Shown: positions 10,246 to 21,588 of the stretch, one piece after another
How the letters are laid out: every line of letters begins with the position of its first letter
Position numbering within the stretch: position 1 is the stretch's first letter
Source: Cyrtodaria siliqua
Lineage: Eukaryota; Mollusca; Bivalvia; Adapedonta; Hiatellidae
Direction: 5' to 3'
DNA length: 64,000 nucleotides
NCBI GenBank assembly: GCA_037043455.1
Contig: JAWPHD010003272.1
Location: forward strand, 124,001 to 188,000
Made by a program: the position numbers and the translations under genes
Notes under the pieces: generated by a model
The model's input: only the letters and a program-made list of their open reading frames with translations
Databases searched by the model: none
Told to the model about the DNA's origin: nothing

Positions 10246-11271
10246 TTATCGTCGAACAATATCATTTTGTGGTGCATTTCGTTTCTTGCAAAATATCAGT
10301 AATACTTCTTTTCGAAACTTGGAACCACTTAAACAGAACAATACAAAGTTTAAGCAGTTATTTGTATACATTAATATATTCACGACTGCCCACCACAGAT
10401 CCAGCTGAGCGATTTGAAGCACGTTTGCACCCTTCAGCCAGTGGGAGTGACCAACGTTAAATATGCTTACTGGTGATGTACTGAACAAGAATACAATGTT
10501 AAGGGTAAACAATATGGCGGTCATGGAGGATTGTTTACCATGGCGAATGGATTGCACTTGTCTAAGTCCATTTCGTGTTATTTCATAATGTACTATTCTG
10601 GAGTCCACTTTCTTTCGACTTTGTATGACTTTAAAAACAATCAGAACATTTCCAGTAACAATGACCATAAATGGTATAACACAAAAGGCACATAAATCTA
10701 TCCAGGACCAAGTATTGTTAATGAACACGACGTAGTCTTCGTTTATCTCCACACACTTATTCACTGCTACGACATTACCGAAGTCGTCACGTGTCTCTTT
10801 AAATGTCATACCGTATATGAAGTGGGAATGTAGGCCTAACACAAATATTCCAATTGATGTCATCAAAGCTATTGCTGACTTCTTGGTGCATGCAGTCTTG
10901 GCGCGGTGAGGAAACCACACGTAAATCACCCTTTCAATTGTAACTGCTATTAGGATCCACGCGGAAAAGTCCAAGGAACTGTAAACCAGCCAAGTATTGA
11001 TTTTGCAACCGGCAGGGCTGACATGACGGACATCTTCCTCAAATAAATAAAGTAACCATTGTCGAAGGAGACCGGAATATAACACCACAAGATCGGAGAA
11101 AGCCAGAACCGTTAAATAAAGCGCAGTTGTTGAGGTGCGAATAGACTTTCGGGTTAGCACATATATTGACAAAATATTTCCTACTGTTCCAATTAAGATC
11201 AAGATGGGTGGAATTATTTTCCAAATGTAAACTCCAGCTTTATGCTTAGCGTGTAGTGTAGAGTCTTCCAT
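10246..11271 (-). CDS. Rhodopsin-like GPCR copy A (peptide-receptor-like), intronless
   Basis: A 341-residue, uninterrupted seven-transmembrane class A receptor. Visible landmarks are GTVGNILS in helix 1, LYLTVLAFSDLVVLYSG in helix 2, a helix-3 cysteine (AGCKINTW) paired with VNKCVEIN in extracellular loop 2, a DRY-equivalent ERV (arginine codon 10930-10932), and helix 7 ending NCLNFVLFCLSGSKFRKEV in place of NPxxY. This pattern fits invertebrate FMRFamide-receptor/GPR139-type neuropeptide receptors; the ligand cannot be read from sequence. Compared with copies B and C the old start codon is lost (ATG to TTT), and a 1 nt deletion creates a new start, MEDS. The N-terminus is thus about 20 residues shorter than the likely B and C proteins and lacks their NIS and NNS glycosylation sequons. 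The C-terminus is also different (CKKRNAPQNDIVRR). Confidence 0.88.
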   Translation of the reverse strand: MEDSTLHAKHKAGVYIWKIIPPILILIGTVGNILSIYVLTRKSIRTSTTALYLTVLAFSDLVVLYSGLLRQWLLYLFEEDVRHVSPAGCKINTWLVYSSLDFSAWILIAVTIERVIYVWFPHRAKTACTKKSAIALMTSIGIFVLGLHSHFIYGMTFKETRDDFGNVVAVNKCVEINEDYVVFINNTWSWIDLCAFCVIPFMVIVTGNVLIVFKVIQSRKKVDSRIVHYEITRNGLRQVQSIRHGKQSSMTAILFTLNIVFLFSTSPVSIFNVGHSHWLKGANVLQIAQLDLWWAVVNILMYTNNCLNFVLFCLSGSKFRKEVLLIFCKKRNAPQNDIVRR

Positions 11272-12004
11272 TACGCAACAACGTTATTATTGGATATGTT
11301 ACAAAATATAATTGAGTTAGACATCCAAATTCTTCTATACAGTATATATATTTCCGTAGCAAACGTATGTTATTTCAATATTTCCATTTTTTCTGAAATT
11401 TTGTAAAACGTTTCACTTGTACATCCTATATCTGTTCTCTGTAGACAGTAATATTTTATCGTTTGGCGAAATAAATGTCATGGAGTGTTGTAGTTCATAT
11501 GAATCATTTTAATATAGTAGACTGTTTACATTGCAATTATCAGTGCTTCAATCTAAAAGTGTTTAATATACCTGTTAATTTCGCAAGATAGAAGTTGTTT
11601 TTCTCCGCAGCCTCTGTATGCGCACCTGAAAATAAATGCAAACGGGTGTAAACTAGTTAATCTGAATTGCATATCATATTATTATACTTGTATTTGAGGC
11701 TCCAGTTGCAATACATGGGAGTGCTATTGCAGTAGTACGTTTCGTTCAACTTATCACGGTTTATACGAACATGCGTATATACGTATTTATTTCCTATGCA
11801 TTTACAAACTCCGTTTACTTTCAGTGCCATATGGGGTGTGTTATGCATTGGAACTGCCCTTTTGCATTCTCGTTCGGGATTGTTGCATTCCATGGATACG
11901 TCACACAGGAAGTATGTGTCATGATACAAAAAGAACATATCGGGATTAGGTTGCTAGGAAAAATAAAAAAACGTCGACTTAACTCATTCAGATTATGAGT
12001 GACC
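11272..12004. other. 5' flank of GPCR copy A, paralogous to the B and C flanks
   Basis: Non-coding but recognisably homologous to 22990-23830 and 42160-43000. Examples are CTGAAAATAAATGCAAACG at ~11627 versus ~23212 and ~42378, and the GGGATTAGGTTGCTAGGAAA motif near 11941 versus ~23788. Divergence with many indels contrasts with the well-conserved receptor frame. Confidence 0.65.
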
Positions 12005-12344
12005 TGTGCGGGGGAAAATGCCTTCAAGCTGAAGATAATAAAAGCTTATAAACGAGAAAAAACTATTACATGTATCAAGTAAATAAAAGTATTTATTTCT
12101 TGTATTGGATACATAATGTACAGATTTTTTTAAAAAAGTTCTGAACCGCAGTTTATTACGCAGATTTTATTGTTAAAGAAAATCTAATCGAATTTAGAGT
12201 GTGTTTACGTTGAACCACTCAACAATTAAAATTATAACTTTTCTATAATTTAAAGGAAAATAGCGTTTGAAAACTGTTATTTTGTTTGTATAATTTTCCG
12301 AAGGTTTACACAAATGTCAACCGATTACTCTACTACAGTTAAAG

Positions 12345-13115
12345 AAACATGCTTCAGTCATTTGTGGTTCTTACATTTTTTTTTTTTTTTTGAAAAACAA
12401 AATATTCAAAAGCGACCCCACAGTATACAAGAAAATGAATAATAAATTGATAAGTAAACGGAAGTGCATATGTATTCAATATAGATATAAAAATCGAACA
12501 GGAAAAGCAGCATTCAAGGACGACATTCAACCACAAACGCACAGAGAACAAAGAACAAATTAAAGATGAACAAAAGGCAAAATAAGACATCACAAACACA
12601 AAAGGGTTGACAATAGGGCTACCGCCTTGGAACGGTCAGTGGCAAAAAAATGCCGCTGGGGGTTTAAACCAGGTTCTAGGGTGCAACAAACCTCACACTT
12701 ACCCTACTGTCATCCCAATAAAACGGGACAGTTTAAATAAAGAAATCCCCGCCATGAACCATTCTCTAACCAACAAGGCAGCATTAATAGGCAATATAAG
12801 TAAAACACAAATATGCTCGTGTATATATATTTAAATACCAAAAAAAAAAATAGCATAGAAAGCCACAAAGTAAGTACTCAATGACTGGGCAGAAACCAGA
12901 GCAACAAGAGAACAAACCATTGAGGGCACGACAAGACGAGATTGCAGACACACATCAAACGTCACCGTCCTTTTGAGCTTTAGGTAGACGTCATCAAAGG
13001 GTCCACAGCCTGTCCGGTCATCCGGTGATAGGGTCATAACAACTTTTGATAAACCTTTTAACAAGTTTAACAATGATAGTTTGAACGTGATCTTGACCAA
13101 GGATCTTACACAGTT
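12345..13115 (-). repeat. Dispersed repeat R5, unit 1 copy
   Basis: The reverse complement carries GACCGTTCCAAGGCGGTAGC, a CATTCTCTAACCAACAAGGC block and GCCCAGTCATTGAGTAC. The same series is found at 32005-32740 (minus), 34690-35200 (plus) and, shortened, at 28205, 47780, 56290, 59900 and 63430. No shared protein frame. A class of retroelement is possible but not shown. Confidence 0.7.
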
Positions 13116-14370
13116 TGTAAATATAACCTGTTAAACACAGCGGATAATATGGACATCGCCTTCAACCGTCAATGGCAAAGGGAGTCTGGACCTGACATTG
13201 TTTGCATAAACACTCTCATGCCAAAACTCATTCTCATTAATACCATATGTACGTCAATGCAAAACGATGTAAATTAAAGTTGGTAGAAAAATTGACGTGT
13301 AAACTACTTTCCGTTTTATATATCAATATAATGGGTAGCAAGTTCGAATTAAAATATGTATTATAGTGAAGACTAAGTTCTAGAATATTTATTATCAACT
13401 ACTAATTACTACACACAAAAGTATACATCAGAAAATCTTTAGTGAAGTATGCAACTTCGAATCAGTCTGCTAACTTAACAATGTGCTATCGAGGTCTCCG
13501 ACCGGGACTCCCCTCGACCGAGACTATAACAAGTATCCCCTCCGTTCTTATCGAGTTCAATCCTCCAATGTGAGTCCCCCAACCCCGATGAGTCTCGAAT
13601 GACCGAATCTGCTCCAATATATAGCAGAAATATGTCCTTTATTCGGACTGCCACGTGTACTTTGCGTACTGGACGTGACTAGTCTCAGGCATCAAATCTC
13701 AACATTTTGGAATAAACAGAATAATTAATCTGGTTACTGGACCGGTATTTATACAACCTTGGTGTCACGAGCTCATTTAGCATGTGATTCTTAGATCATA
13801 TATTAACACAAATAGATGTCACTCATGACTTGACCAGTACAAGTGTCAGGCATGTACGTCACAAACTCTGCGGTATGAATGATAAGGCCAACGTTTCATA
13901 ACTGGCACAGTTTAAACACTTGCATTTCCCAGTGACCTCAGGCTTCGTGTACTGGCCTGTCCTTCCTACACAAATCAAGTAAGTGAGTCATACATGTAGT
14001 ACCGTCGAACTCAAGGTGGTAATGATCGTTGAACAAGATCTTCAATAACTACATAACTATAATGGCCATATCACAAATCCAAAGATTATGGGTTCGAGAT
14101 TCACAGACTGCAATTTTACATGATAGTTGATATTTATCTTTGATGAAAACGATATTTTCATAAACTGCAATTTACATGTTTAGTATTGGCGGTTGTGAGG
14201 GCATACTATAATAATATATAATTATCTTTATTGATATGTTTTATTCTCTGGGGTTAAAGTCAAACTGATCTATGGCTGTATAGAATACCATTTCCTCCCA
14301 TCAAATGTGTTTATGTAATTTAGTTTAATATCCACATGTATCTGATTGTTCATGTAATACACATTCTTTG
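13116..14370. other. Non-coding, partly paralogous to unit 2
   Basis: 13290-13885 aligns with 33720-34315, including AGTCTCGAATGACCGAATC. 13886-14370 has no counterpart in unit 2. No gene is supported. Confidence 0.55.
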
Positions 14371-14371
14371 T

Positions 14372-14446
14372 GGAGTGTGTGGTCCAGTGGTAGAAAATCA
14401 GATACCAGATCGAGAGGTCGTGGGTTCGACCCTCGTCGTGGCCATG
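14372..14446 (+). repeat. tRNA-like SINE head
   Basis: Has an A-box-like TGGTCCAGTGG and a near-perfect B box, GGGTTCGACCC, with tRNA spacing. The acceptor and anticodon stems do not pair convincingly, so this is a tRNA-derived SINE promoter region and not a functional tRNA. It is unit 1 specific. Confidence 0.6.
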
Positions 14447-14630
14447 TCCTTTAACTTTGAGCAATATAATTATCCACAATGCTTAGTACTGGTTCTACCC
14501 AGAAAGCCATCTAAAGTGATTGATATAAGTAGTAAAAACTTGTTCTCAATCGATTTAAAAAAAATATATTGAAATTATTACCGATTCTCTATATTTTAAA
14601 ATGTCGTCACAGTGTTTCTGTACACAGCGT

Positions 14631-14693
14631 TTACACACACACATTCCCTGTCTGAGGCTGTGCAAGCCTCAGACAGGGAATGTGTGTGTGTAA
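14631..14693. repeat. Perfect 29 bp inverted repeat (hairpin)
   Basis: Arms 14631-14659 and 14665-14693 are exact reverse complements with a 5 nt spacer (GTGCA). The arm core is ATTCCCTGTCTGAGGCT preceded by a CA run. Absent from unit 2. Probably a young foldback. Confidence 0.9.
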
Positions 14694-14994
14694 TAACAGA
14701 ACCTGCAGAAAGTCATGTTCATATCCATGCGAAATAAACAACACACATGTAACGTTTATTTTATCGGTTGTATGTTGATAAATAACATTTATTGACTTCT
14801 ACTCCGTACTTATTAATCTCAAAAAATAATTATTGAAAGTGCTTTAACTTCCCGTTAGCCTTTACATAGTAAAGTGCGTAATTCCGCAATTGCCATATTC
14901 GATTCTTTTGGCAACTATAAACACAACTCAGAAAGGGGGATTAAGCGCCACTGTGTTTCGTCAGACTGTGTGTTTTGGGGTAAGACAGTTTCCT

Positions 14995-15100
14995 TAGCCA
15001 TGTTAGCCTCGGGCGTCGTACTGGAACGTAAACCGGGCTTCCCGTGTATCGGAGTCTTTCTCCGAAGGTAGTGTGCCAATATGTCCTCATTGTGCTAACG
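14995..15100 (+). repeat. SINE central-domain fragment, unit 1
   Basis: AGCCTCGGGCGTCGTACTGG then ACGTAAACCGGGCTTCCCGT then GTATCGGAGTC matches the middle of the intact SINE at 46250-46503 and a paralogous fragment at 34430-34530. Head and tail are missing or too diverged to see. Confidence 0.7.
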
Positions 15101-15169
15101 TTCATACCACCCCTGAGGCAAATTGAGGGGTGGTATGAAACAACTTAATCGTTGATATCTTTAATAAAG

Positions 15170-15965
15170 TCGAACGGTAGCGAAACCACGTGACTTATTG
15201 ATCGGTTTCACGGCAAAAAAATTAAAAGCGTTCGATTCAGTTAGGGTTTTTCTTCATAACTTCCTTAATGTAAAACGAATTTTGTTCAAACAACGCGCAC
15301 ATAGCTTTACAATGTGAGCTCTTTTCTCCGCCGCAAAATGCAATTTGGTTCATAGCCCTCCCAAAACTTAATTTCAAAACTTAATTTCCGCTTTTTTTGC
15401 AAATGTTTCAGCATTTTCGTAAAACTACTAGTATAACATATATTTTAAAATAAATGATTGATAAAATATAGGTACCAATGGTTCCTGCAATGAGTAGATT
15501 TAACTTTTTGACTGAAAATCATGAAAAAATGCAAACGTTATTCTTATTTGTTTTGACACAAGAAAAAAGTTGTTCGAGCATCAGTAATAAACGGCTACAG
15601 ACAGCCGACAGACGCTTTGCATCGAGGGTTGGTACTAGTTTGGTGGATACTTTAGACTTTACCTTATCGCAATCGGTTAAATAATCAAAATGTTATTCAA
15701 ACAAGACACCTGATGTGGACGTTTCCGCCATATTTTCTAATGCGAACGTTATTCAAAAGTCACGTGGGTTCCCCGCATTGATTCAACTAAAGCGCACATA
15801 CCCTCCAAAATGAGCTCTTTCCCCGCATTGTGAATAACATTCGATAAATAATAAGAAAATTATGAAGTGAACACTTGCCTGAATCGAGCGTTTTGTTTAC
15901 ACTTCTTTTGCCGTAAATCCGATCAAAAGGTCACGTGGTTTCACCACCCTGGATTATTAGAGAGA
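15170..15965. mobile_element. Non-autonomous TIR element, unit 1
   Basis: The left end (GCGAAACCACGTGACTTATT...GATCGG...GTTCGATTCAG) and right end (CTGAATCGAGCG...CCGATCAAAAGGTCACGTGG) are inverted repeats of about 70-80 bp. The interior is non-coding. The unit 2 copy (35590-36055) is ~330 bp shorter, and internal segments differ. Confidence 0.7.
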
Positions 15966-17019
15966 AGACTTTGTTTACTATTGTTTTCCTGGATGATGAA
16001 CAGTAACGAAATAAAATAGACATACTAAATTATATAAGAAATTGATAAAATAAATCAGGTTTTAAGTAATTAAATTGGAAAAAACACATTGTTAATAGTA
16101 GTTTGTGTTGGTAACGAAAGCAGATCTTAAAAACACGAATAACGAAAAACGCAACTAATTAATTCATTGATAAAAGCAGGGACGTATAATACTTTATGTC
16201 CCTGATAAACTAATGATACATACATTTCCGAAAATAATACACGCGTTTAGCAACTTAATTTGAGAGAACAGGCGAAATAGCCGAGTGGTCGATTCTGTAT
16301 TATTTAATTAGGATATGGTAATGTTATTAATACATTTATAACTAAAAATGTTTGATGTACAATTGTTATATAAAAAAAAACATGAGTTAGCTTATATAAG
16401 CATTTATCGTATGCTAATTCATGTTTAAAAGAATTAATGTACGCTTATTAGATTATGTTATTAACCCTAAATGTAATACGGTGTATGACTTATTACACAT
16501 GAACGGCAATGTGCAACTTCCACTTCAACCCTCTTGTCAAAACAGTTTTATATGCATTAAGTAGATTGTGGAATCGTATGTGGAGTAGTAAGTGAAACAA
16601 TCTACCCGAAGAAATGGCCCTTAAGCAGGGTTTATATACTTCTCAGGAAACCTTAAGTCTTGAAATGGTGTTTTTATACTGATGTTATCTAATCATTACC
16701 TCTTTTAACTGTATATAATTTTTGTTCATTTAATCATTGTTTCTAATCTTTACTTTATTTTACTAAATAACACAGGCGCGCAATTGCTCGAAGTTACCCG
16801 TGAAGGTGTGCAGAAGAATATGTAGACAGATAGATACACCAAGTGGAGTGGGGGTCATAGCGATTCGCTTATAGTGGGATAACACCTTATGATGGGTCAT
16901 AACACTACTAGGTAATGGAATTTTCCTAGTGACCTATAGTGAGCAGAGGATAATTATCTACATCACTGAACATTATTGATTCACGATTTGCACTAGACAT
17001 TATGCCAAATCTATAATAT
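15966..17019. other. Non-coding, paralogous to 36056-37095
   Basis: Colinear with unit 2. Contains AACAGGCGAAATAGCCGAGT at 16268, a tRNA A-box-like relic also present at ~36368, and AT-rich sequence. No gene is supported. Confidence 0.55.
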
Positions 17020-17715
17020 GATTCTTATATCATTCTCATATGATACCTATTATAAGATACTTATATAAAATGAGCCGTATATGATCCTATATAAGTTTTA
17101 TATAAAAATCTAATAAGTATCATATGAGAATCTAACAAGGTTTATTAAAATATTCAATGTTGATTGGTTAATGGGGTGGTCTGAATATATATATATAAAC
17201 CTCTGACGTCATGTACGTTTCAACAACACATTTAAATAGGAAGAAGCTGCATATTCTTCTCATTTGATGTTGAGAGATAGGCATAACATGTACGTTGTGA
17301 GAATTTGTTTGTATTGTATGACATCTCTCGACAAAATGTGTTTCATGATACATAAAACTCCATGTTAGATAAGAAATAAAATATTTCCAGCGGGTTTATA
17401 TTGTGCGAGATCTAAACTGGTGTTTGGTACTGGAAACACATCGAAACCGTGTGTCTGCGGCCCTTGGCATCGATGAATCTCAAGTCCCGCCCACCAGGTA
17501 TTGCTTTGGGACAATATAAACTCGCTGGAAATATTTTATTTCTTAAATCATATAAAAGTTGAAAACTATGTTTTCCATGAAAATATATGAAAATATGATA
17601 TCATATGAAATATTTTATATGAGAAGTCTATCTGGCTCCTTTTAAGTAGGAATCTGATGATAATCATATGATTCTCCTATAAGAATGCAATCATATGTGT
17701 ATTATATATGACACA
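17020..17715. mobile_element. AT-rich long-TIR element with a nested MITE, unit 1
   Basis: The outer arms (ATTATAAGATACTTATATAA...GAGCC near 17050-17085, and GGCTCCTTTTAAGTAGGAAT near 17634-17660) are inverted. Arms are rich in CATATGAT-type palindromes. Unit 2 has the equivalent at 37100-37860. Nested inside is a smaller inverted-repeat element (17371-17547). Confidence 0.6.
17371..17547. mobile_element. 177 bp MITE nested in the AT-rich element
   Basis: Ends AAGAAATAAAATATTTCCAG and its reverse complement (CTGGAAATATTTTATTTCTT), extended inward by GGGTTTATATTGT versus ACAATATAAACTC. The unit 2 copy lies at about 37449-37625. A diverged relative of its right half may occur near 61590-61640. 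Confidence 0.75.
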
Positions 17716-17756
17716 GTTGCCTTTGTACATTATTCTCTAGTGTATGTATTTATTGC

Positions 17757-17860
17757 ACCTTATAGTACCTCTCATGAGCAGACACAATAATACCTAGTCT
17801 GCTACTTTTCTCTCTTCTTTGTGTTTGTTGCTTCAAAGGGATCATCTTTTCAGTATTTAT
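17757..17860 (+). repeat. Dispersed repeat R4, unit 1
   Basis: TACCTCTCATGAGCAGACAC, then a degenerate polyadenylation-like AATAATACC, then TTGTGTTTGTTGCTTCAAAG. Paralogous to 38309-38405. Confidence 0.75.
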
Positions 17861-18045
17861 TTATATGTGCAGATACTCATCAGTGGGTTGTATGGATACT
17901 GAACCAAAGTTATAGCGCAACATAAATATTTTTCATATTGTATTCTGTATTATGTTTATTGTTTAACATGTTTTACTTCAAGGTTTGGAATGAAAGATAA
18001 CTTTCAACAATATGGTATAAAAATAAGCAGTACATTTATTTTAGC

Positions 18046-19036
18046 CATCACGCTCATTCCACTACTCTTGCTAGGTGTGTCTGACTCGCAATATAAATAT
18101 ACACATACATCACGCTCATTCCACTACTCTTGCTAGGTGTGTCTGACTCGCAATATAAATATACACATACATCACGCTCATTCCACTACTCTTGCTAGGT
18201 GTGTCTGACTCGCAATATAAATATACACATACATCACGCTCATTCCACTACTCTTGCTAGGTGTGTCTGACTCGCAATATAAATATACACATACATCACG
18301 CTCATTCCAATACTCTTACTAGGTGTGTCTGACTCGCAATATAAATATACACATACATCACGCTCATTCCACTACTCTTGCTAGGTGTGTCTGACTCGCA
18401 ATATAAATATACACATACATCACGCTCATTCCAATACTCTTACTAGGTGTGTCTGACTCGCAATATAAATATACACATACATCACGCTCATTCCACTACT
18501 CTTGCTAGGTGTGTCTGACTCGCAATATAAATATACACATACATCACGCTCATTCCAGTACTCTTACCAGGTGTGTCTGACTCACAATATACATATACAC
18601 ATACATCACACTCATTCCAATACTCTTACTAGGTGTGTCTGACTCACAATATACATATACACATACATCACACTCATTCCAATACTCTTACTAGGTGTGT
18701 CTGACTAGCAATATTAATATACACATACATCACGCTCATTCCAATACTCTTACTAGGTGTGTCTGACTCGCAATATAAATATACACATACATCACGCTCA
18801 TTCCAATACTCTTACTAGGTGTGTCTGACTCACAATATAAATATACACATACATCACACTCATTCCAATACTCTTACTAGGTGTGTCTGACTCACAATAC
18901 AAATATACACATACATCACGCTCATTCCACTACTCTTACTAGGTGTGTCTGTCTCACAATATAAATATACACATACATCACGCTCATTCCAATACTCTTA
19001 CTAGGTGTGGCTGACTCACAATATAAATATACACAT
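18046..19036 (+). repeat. 62 bp satellite, 16 copies, only in unit 1
   Basis: The unit CATCACGCTCATTCCACTAC, TCTTGCTAGGTGTGTCTGAC, TCGCAATATAAATATACACATA repeats at 62 bp intervals. Variants alternate: CTACTCTTGC and ATACTCTTAC forms are interleaved and the later copies share CTCACAATA. This is typical of unequal exchange and conversion. Unit 2 has ~750 bp of unrelated sequence at this place (38520-39265). Confidence 0.95.
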
Positions 19037-20130
19037 AACCATTACAAAAACAATAATAATAAGTGCAATTTAACATGAATCAGAAAACGATTAAAATTAA
19101 TCCAAGCCCACGTTTAAGCATATCCCCAACTAGTCCTGTCACGTGACGTAGAGTTATCGTTCGTGCCTTCTCAGTCAGTCGGAGATGTCAACTGTAACAA
19201 CGTTCAAGGTGTAGCACAACCATTGCATCACAGGAAGTGTCTGCCTGGGGTAGTCGTATAATTTCAGTCAGTAAATACTTTTCATTTCTTTTTGTAAAAA
19301 AAGGCATTTTCACTAATTTAAAGTGCCATTTTGGGTTTATATCACATTGTTGATCTATTTGTTACATCTTTCAAGCATTGCATTGTCACGTTAAAATTGT
19401 TAATTTTGATATTTTTTGCTTATATGGAAATGAGTGTATGAACACAATATTATGGTATCTCAGTGTTTATGTTTTTAAAGGGAGCATTTTGTCATGAGAC
19501 AAGTTCTTTCTTAGAAGATACATGACCCCAACTTTTCTGTGGATTATTTGGCAGCATTTGTGATGAAAATGTAAGTGGTTCATGTTTAATTTGGGCCTAG
19601 ATATGGCATTTACATTTTAATTCATACACAACTCAATGCAAAATCAATAGGCGTGTTACACCTCAAATTCTGAACTGATTCTCAACCTAATATGGCATAA
19701 AAGAAACTCACTAAGCAACTTTTTTTGTTTCCATTTCATTTTGTATGTGTCCATCACATAAGTTATATAGGCAAAAACGCTATAACTTAGGTTCAGTATA
19801 TAACACGTAGCTCAGCAGTATATCAATTAAGGGCCTGCGGAGAAATTGTATTGTTGTTATAAAACTCGACGTCAAGGTTGATGAAAACATCAAAGTGAAA
19901 TGATTCACATATATATCCAATGCGACGATTATGTATTGCACATATATCAAGTCAAACTCTGTCTAAACTAGTTTAATTCAATTTAACGTCTACCAACTTA
20001 AGCTGCCTAAGTAAAACATATTCACTATTAATATTATATTATAGTTATGCTATTTATCAAATGTATGAATACCGTGACGCCTTAACATTGGTTTTAAAAA
20101 ATACACAAGATACGTAAATGTATTTTCTGT
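19037..20130. other. Non-coding, paralogous to 39265-40286
   Basis: Well conserved between the units (for example TCAGAAAACGATTAAAATTA and ACACGTAGCTCAGCAGTATA), but no open frame or RNA motif is supported. It lies beyond the minisatellite, 3' of the GPCR. Confidence 0.55.
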
Positions 20131-21588
20131 GGATGCAGTCAGATGTGCTGTTGATGGAAATGCGGTCAGATGTGTTGTTGATGGAAATGCAGTCAGATGT
20201 GTTGTTGATGGAAATGCAGTCATGTGTGTTGTTGATGGAATGCAGTCAGATGTGCTGTTGATGGAAATGCAGTCAGATGTGCTGTTGATGGAAATGCGGT
20301 CAGATGTGTTGTTGATGGAAATGCGGTCAGATGTGTTGTCGATGGAAATGCAGTCAGATGTGCTGTTGATGGAAATGCAGTCAGATGTGCTGTTGATGAA
20401 AATGCAGTCAGATGTGCTGTTGATGGAAATGCAGGCAGATGTGCTGTTGATGGAAATGCAGTCAGATGTGCTGTTGATAGAAATGCAGGCAGATGTGCTG
20501 TTGATGGAAATGCAGGCAGATGTGCTGTTGATGGAAATGCAGTCAGATGTGCTGTTGATGGAAATGCAGGCAGATGTGCTGTTGATGGAAATGCAGGCAG
20601 ATGTGCTGTTGATGGAAATGCAGTCAGATGTGCTGTTGATCGAAATGCAGTCAGATGTGCTGTTGATGGAAATGCAGTCTGGTGTGTTGTTGATGGAAAT
20701 GCAGTCAGGTGTGTTGTTGATTGAAATGCAGTCAGATGTGTTGTTGATGGAAATGCAGTCTGGTGTGTTGTTGATGGAAATGCAGTTAGGTGTGTTGTTG
20801 ATGGAAATGCAGTCAGATGTGCTGTTGATAGAAATGTTGTCAGATGTGCTGTTGATAGAAATGCAGGCAGATGTGCTGTTGATGGAAATGCAGTCAGATG
20901 TGTTTTTGATGGAAATGCAGTCAGATGTGCTGTTGATGGAAATGCAGTCAGATGTGCTGTTGATGGAAATGCAGTCAGATGTGTAGTTGGTGGAAATGCA
21001 GTCTGGTGTGTTGTTGGTGGAAATGCAGTCAGGTGTGTTGTTGATTGAAATGCAGTCAGATGTGTTGTTGATGGAAATGCAGTCTGGTGTGTTGTTGATG
21101 GAAATGCAGTTAGGTGTGTTGTTGATGGAAATGCAGTCAGATGTGTTGTTGATGGAAATGAAGTCAGGTGTGGTGTTGATGGAAATGCAGTCAGGTGTGT
21201 TGTTGATGGAAATGCGGCCAGATGTGTTGTTGATGGAAATGCGGTCATGTGTGTTGTTGATGGAAATGCGGTCAGGTGTGTTGTTGATGGAAATGCGGTC
21301 AGGCGTGTTGTTGTCGGAAATGCAGTCAGATGTGTTGTTGATGGAAATGCAGTCAGGTGTGTTGTTTATGGAAATGCAGTCAGATGTGTTGTTGATGGAA
21401 ATGCAGTCAGATGTGTTGTTGATGGAAATACAGTCAGGTGTGTTGTTGATGGAAATGCGGTCAGGCGTGTTGTTGTCGGAAATGCAGTCAGATGTGTTGT
21501 TGATGGAAATGCAGTCAGGTGTGTTGTTTATGGAAATACAGTCAGATGTGTTGTTGATGGAAATACAGTCAGATGTGTTGTTGATGGG
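20131..21588. repeat. 27 bp minisatellite, about 54 copies, unit 1
   Basis: The consensus unit GATGGAAATGCAGTCAGATG + TGTTGTT is 27 bp, a multiple of three, and stop-free in several frames. Long open frames therefore appear on both strands. On the GPCR strand the frame reads as a 9-residue repeat (ISINNTSDC type), running from 21636 to 20050 with a frame change at a 26 bp unit near 20240. No splice, promoter or domain evidence supports a protein. The matching array in unit 2 has only about 17 copies, and the ancestral-like block 0 has about one. Confidence 0.92.

Noticed and set aside
12354..12599. Small hydrophobic minus-strand frame (paralogue at 32003-32197) as a gene
   Set aside because: It lies within repeat R5, is not preserved in other R5 copies and ends in a homopolymer run.
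14372..14446. Functional tRNA gene
   Set aside because: Pol III boxes are present, but the acceptor and anticodon stems do not fold. Better explained as a SINE head.
14631..14693. Rho-independent terminator
   Set aside because: The sequence is eukaryotic, there is no upstream gene, and no T-run follows the stem.
17168..17353. 61-codon minus-strand frame conserved at 37248-37433
   Set aside because: Conservation is explained by the recent segmental duplication. It lies inside the AT-rich transposable element and has no domain.
18046..19036. 62 bp repeat array as a CRISPR array
   Set aside because: Units are contiguous with no unique spacers, no Cas genes, and the context is animal DNA.
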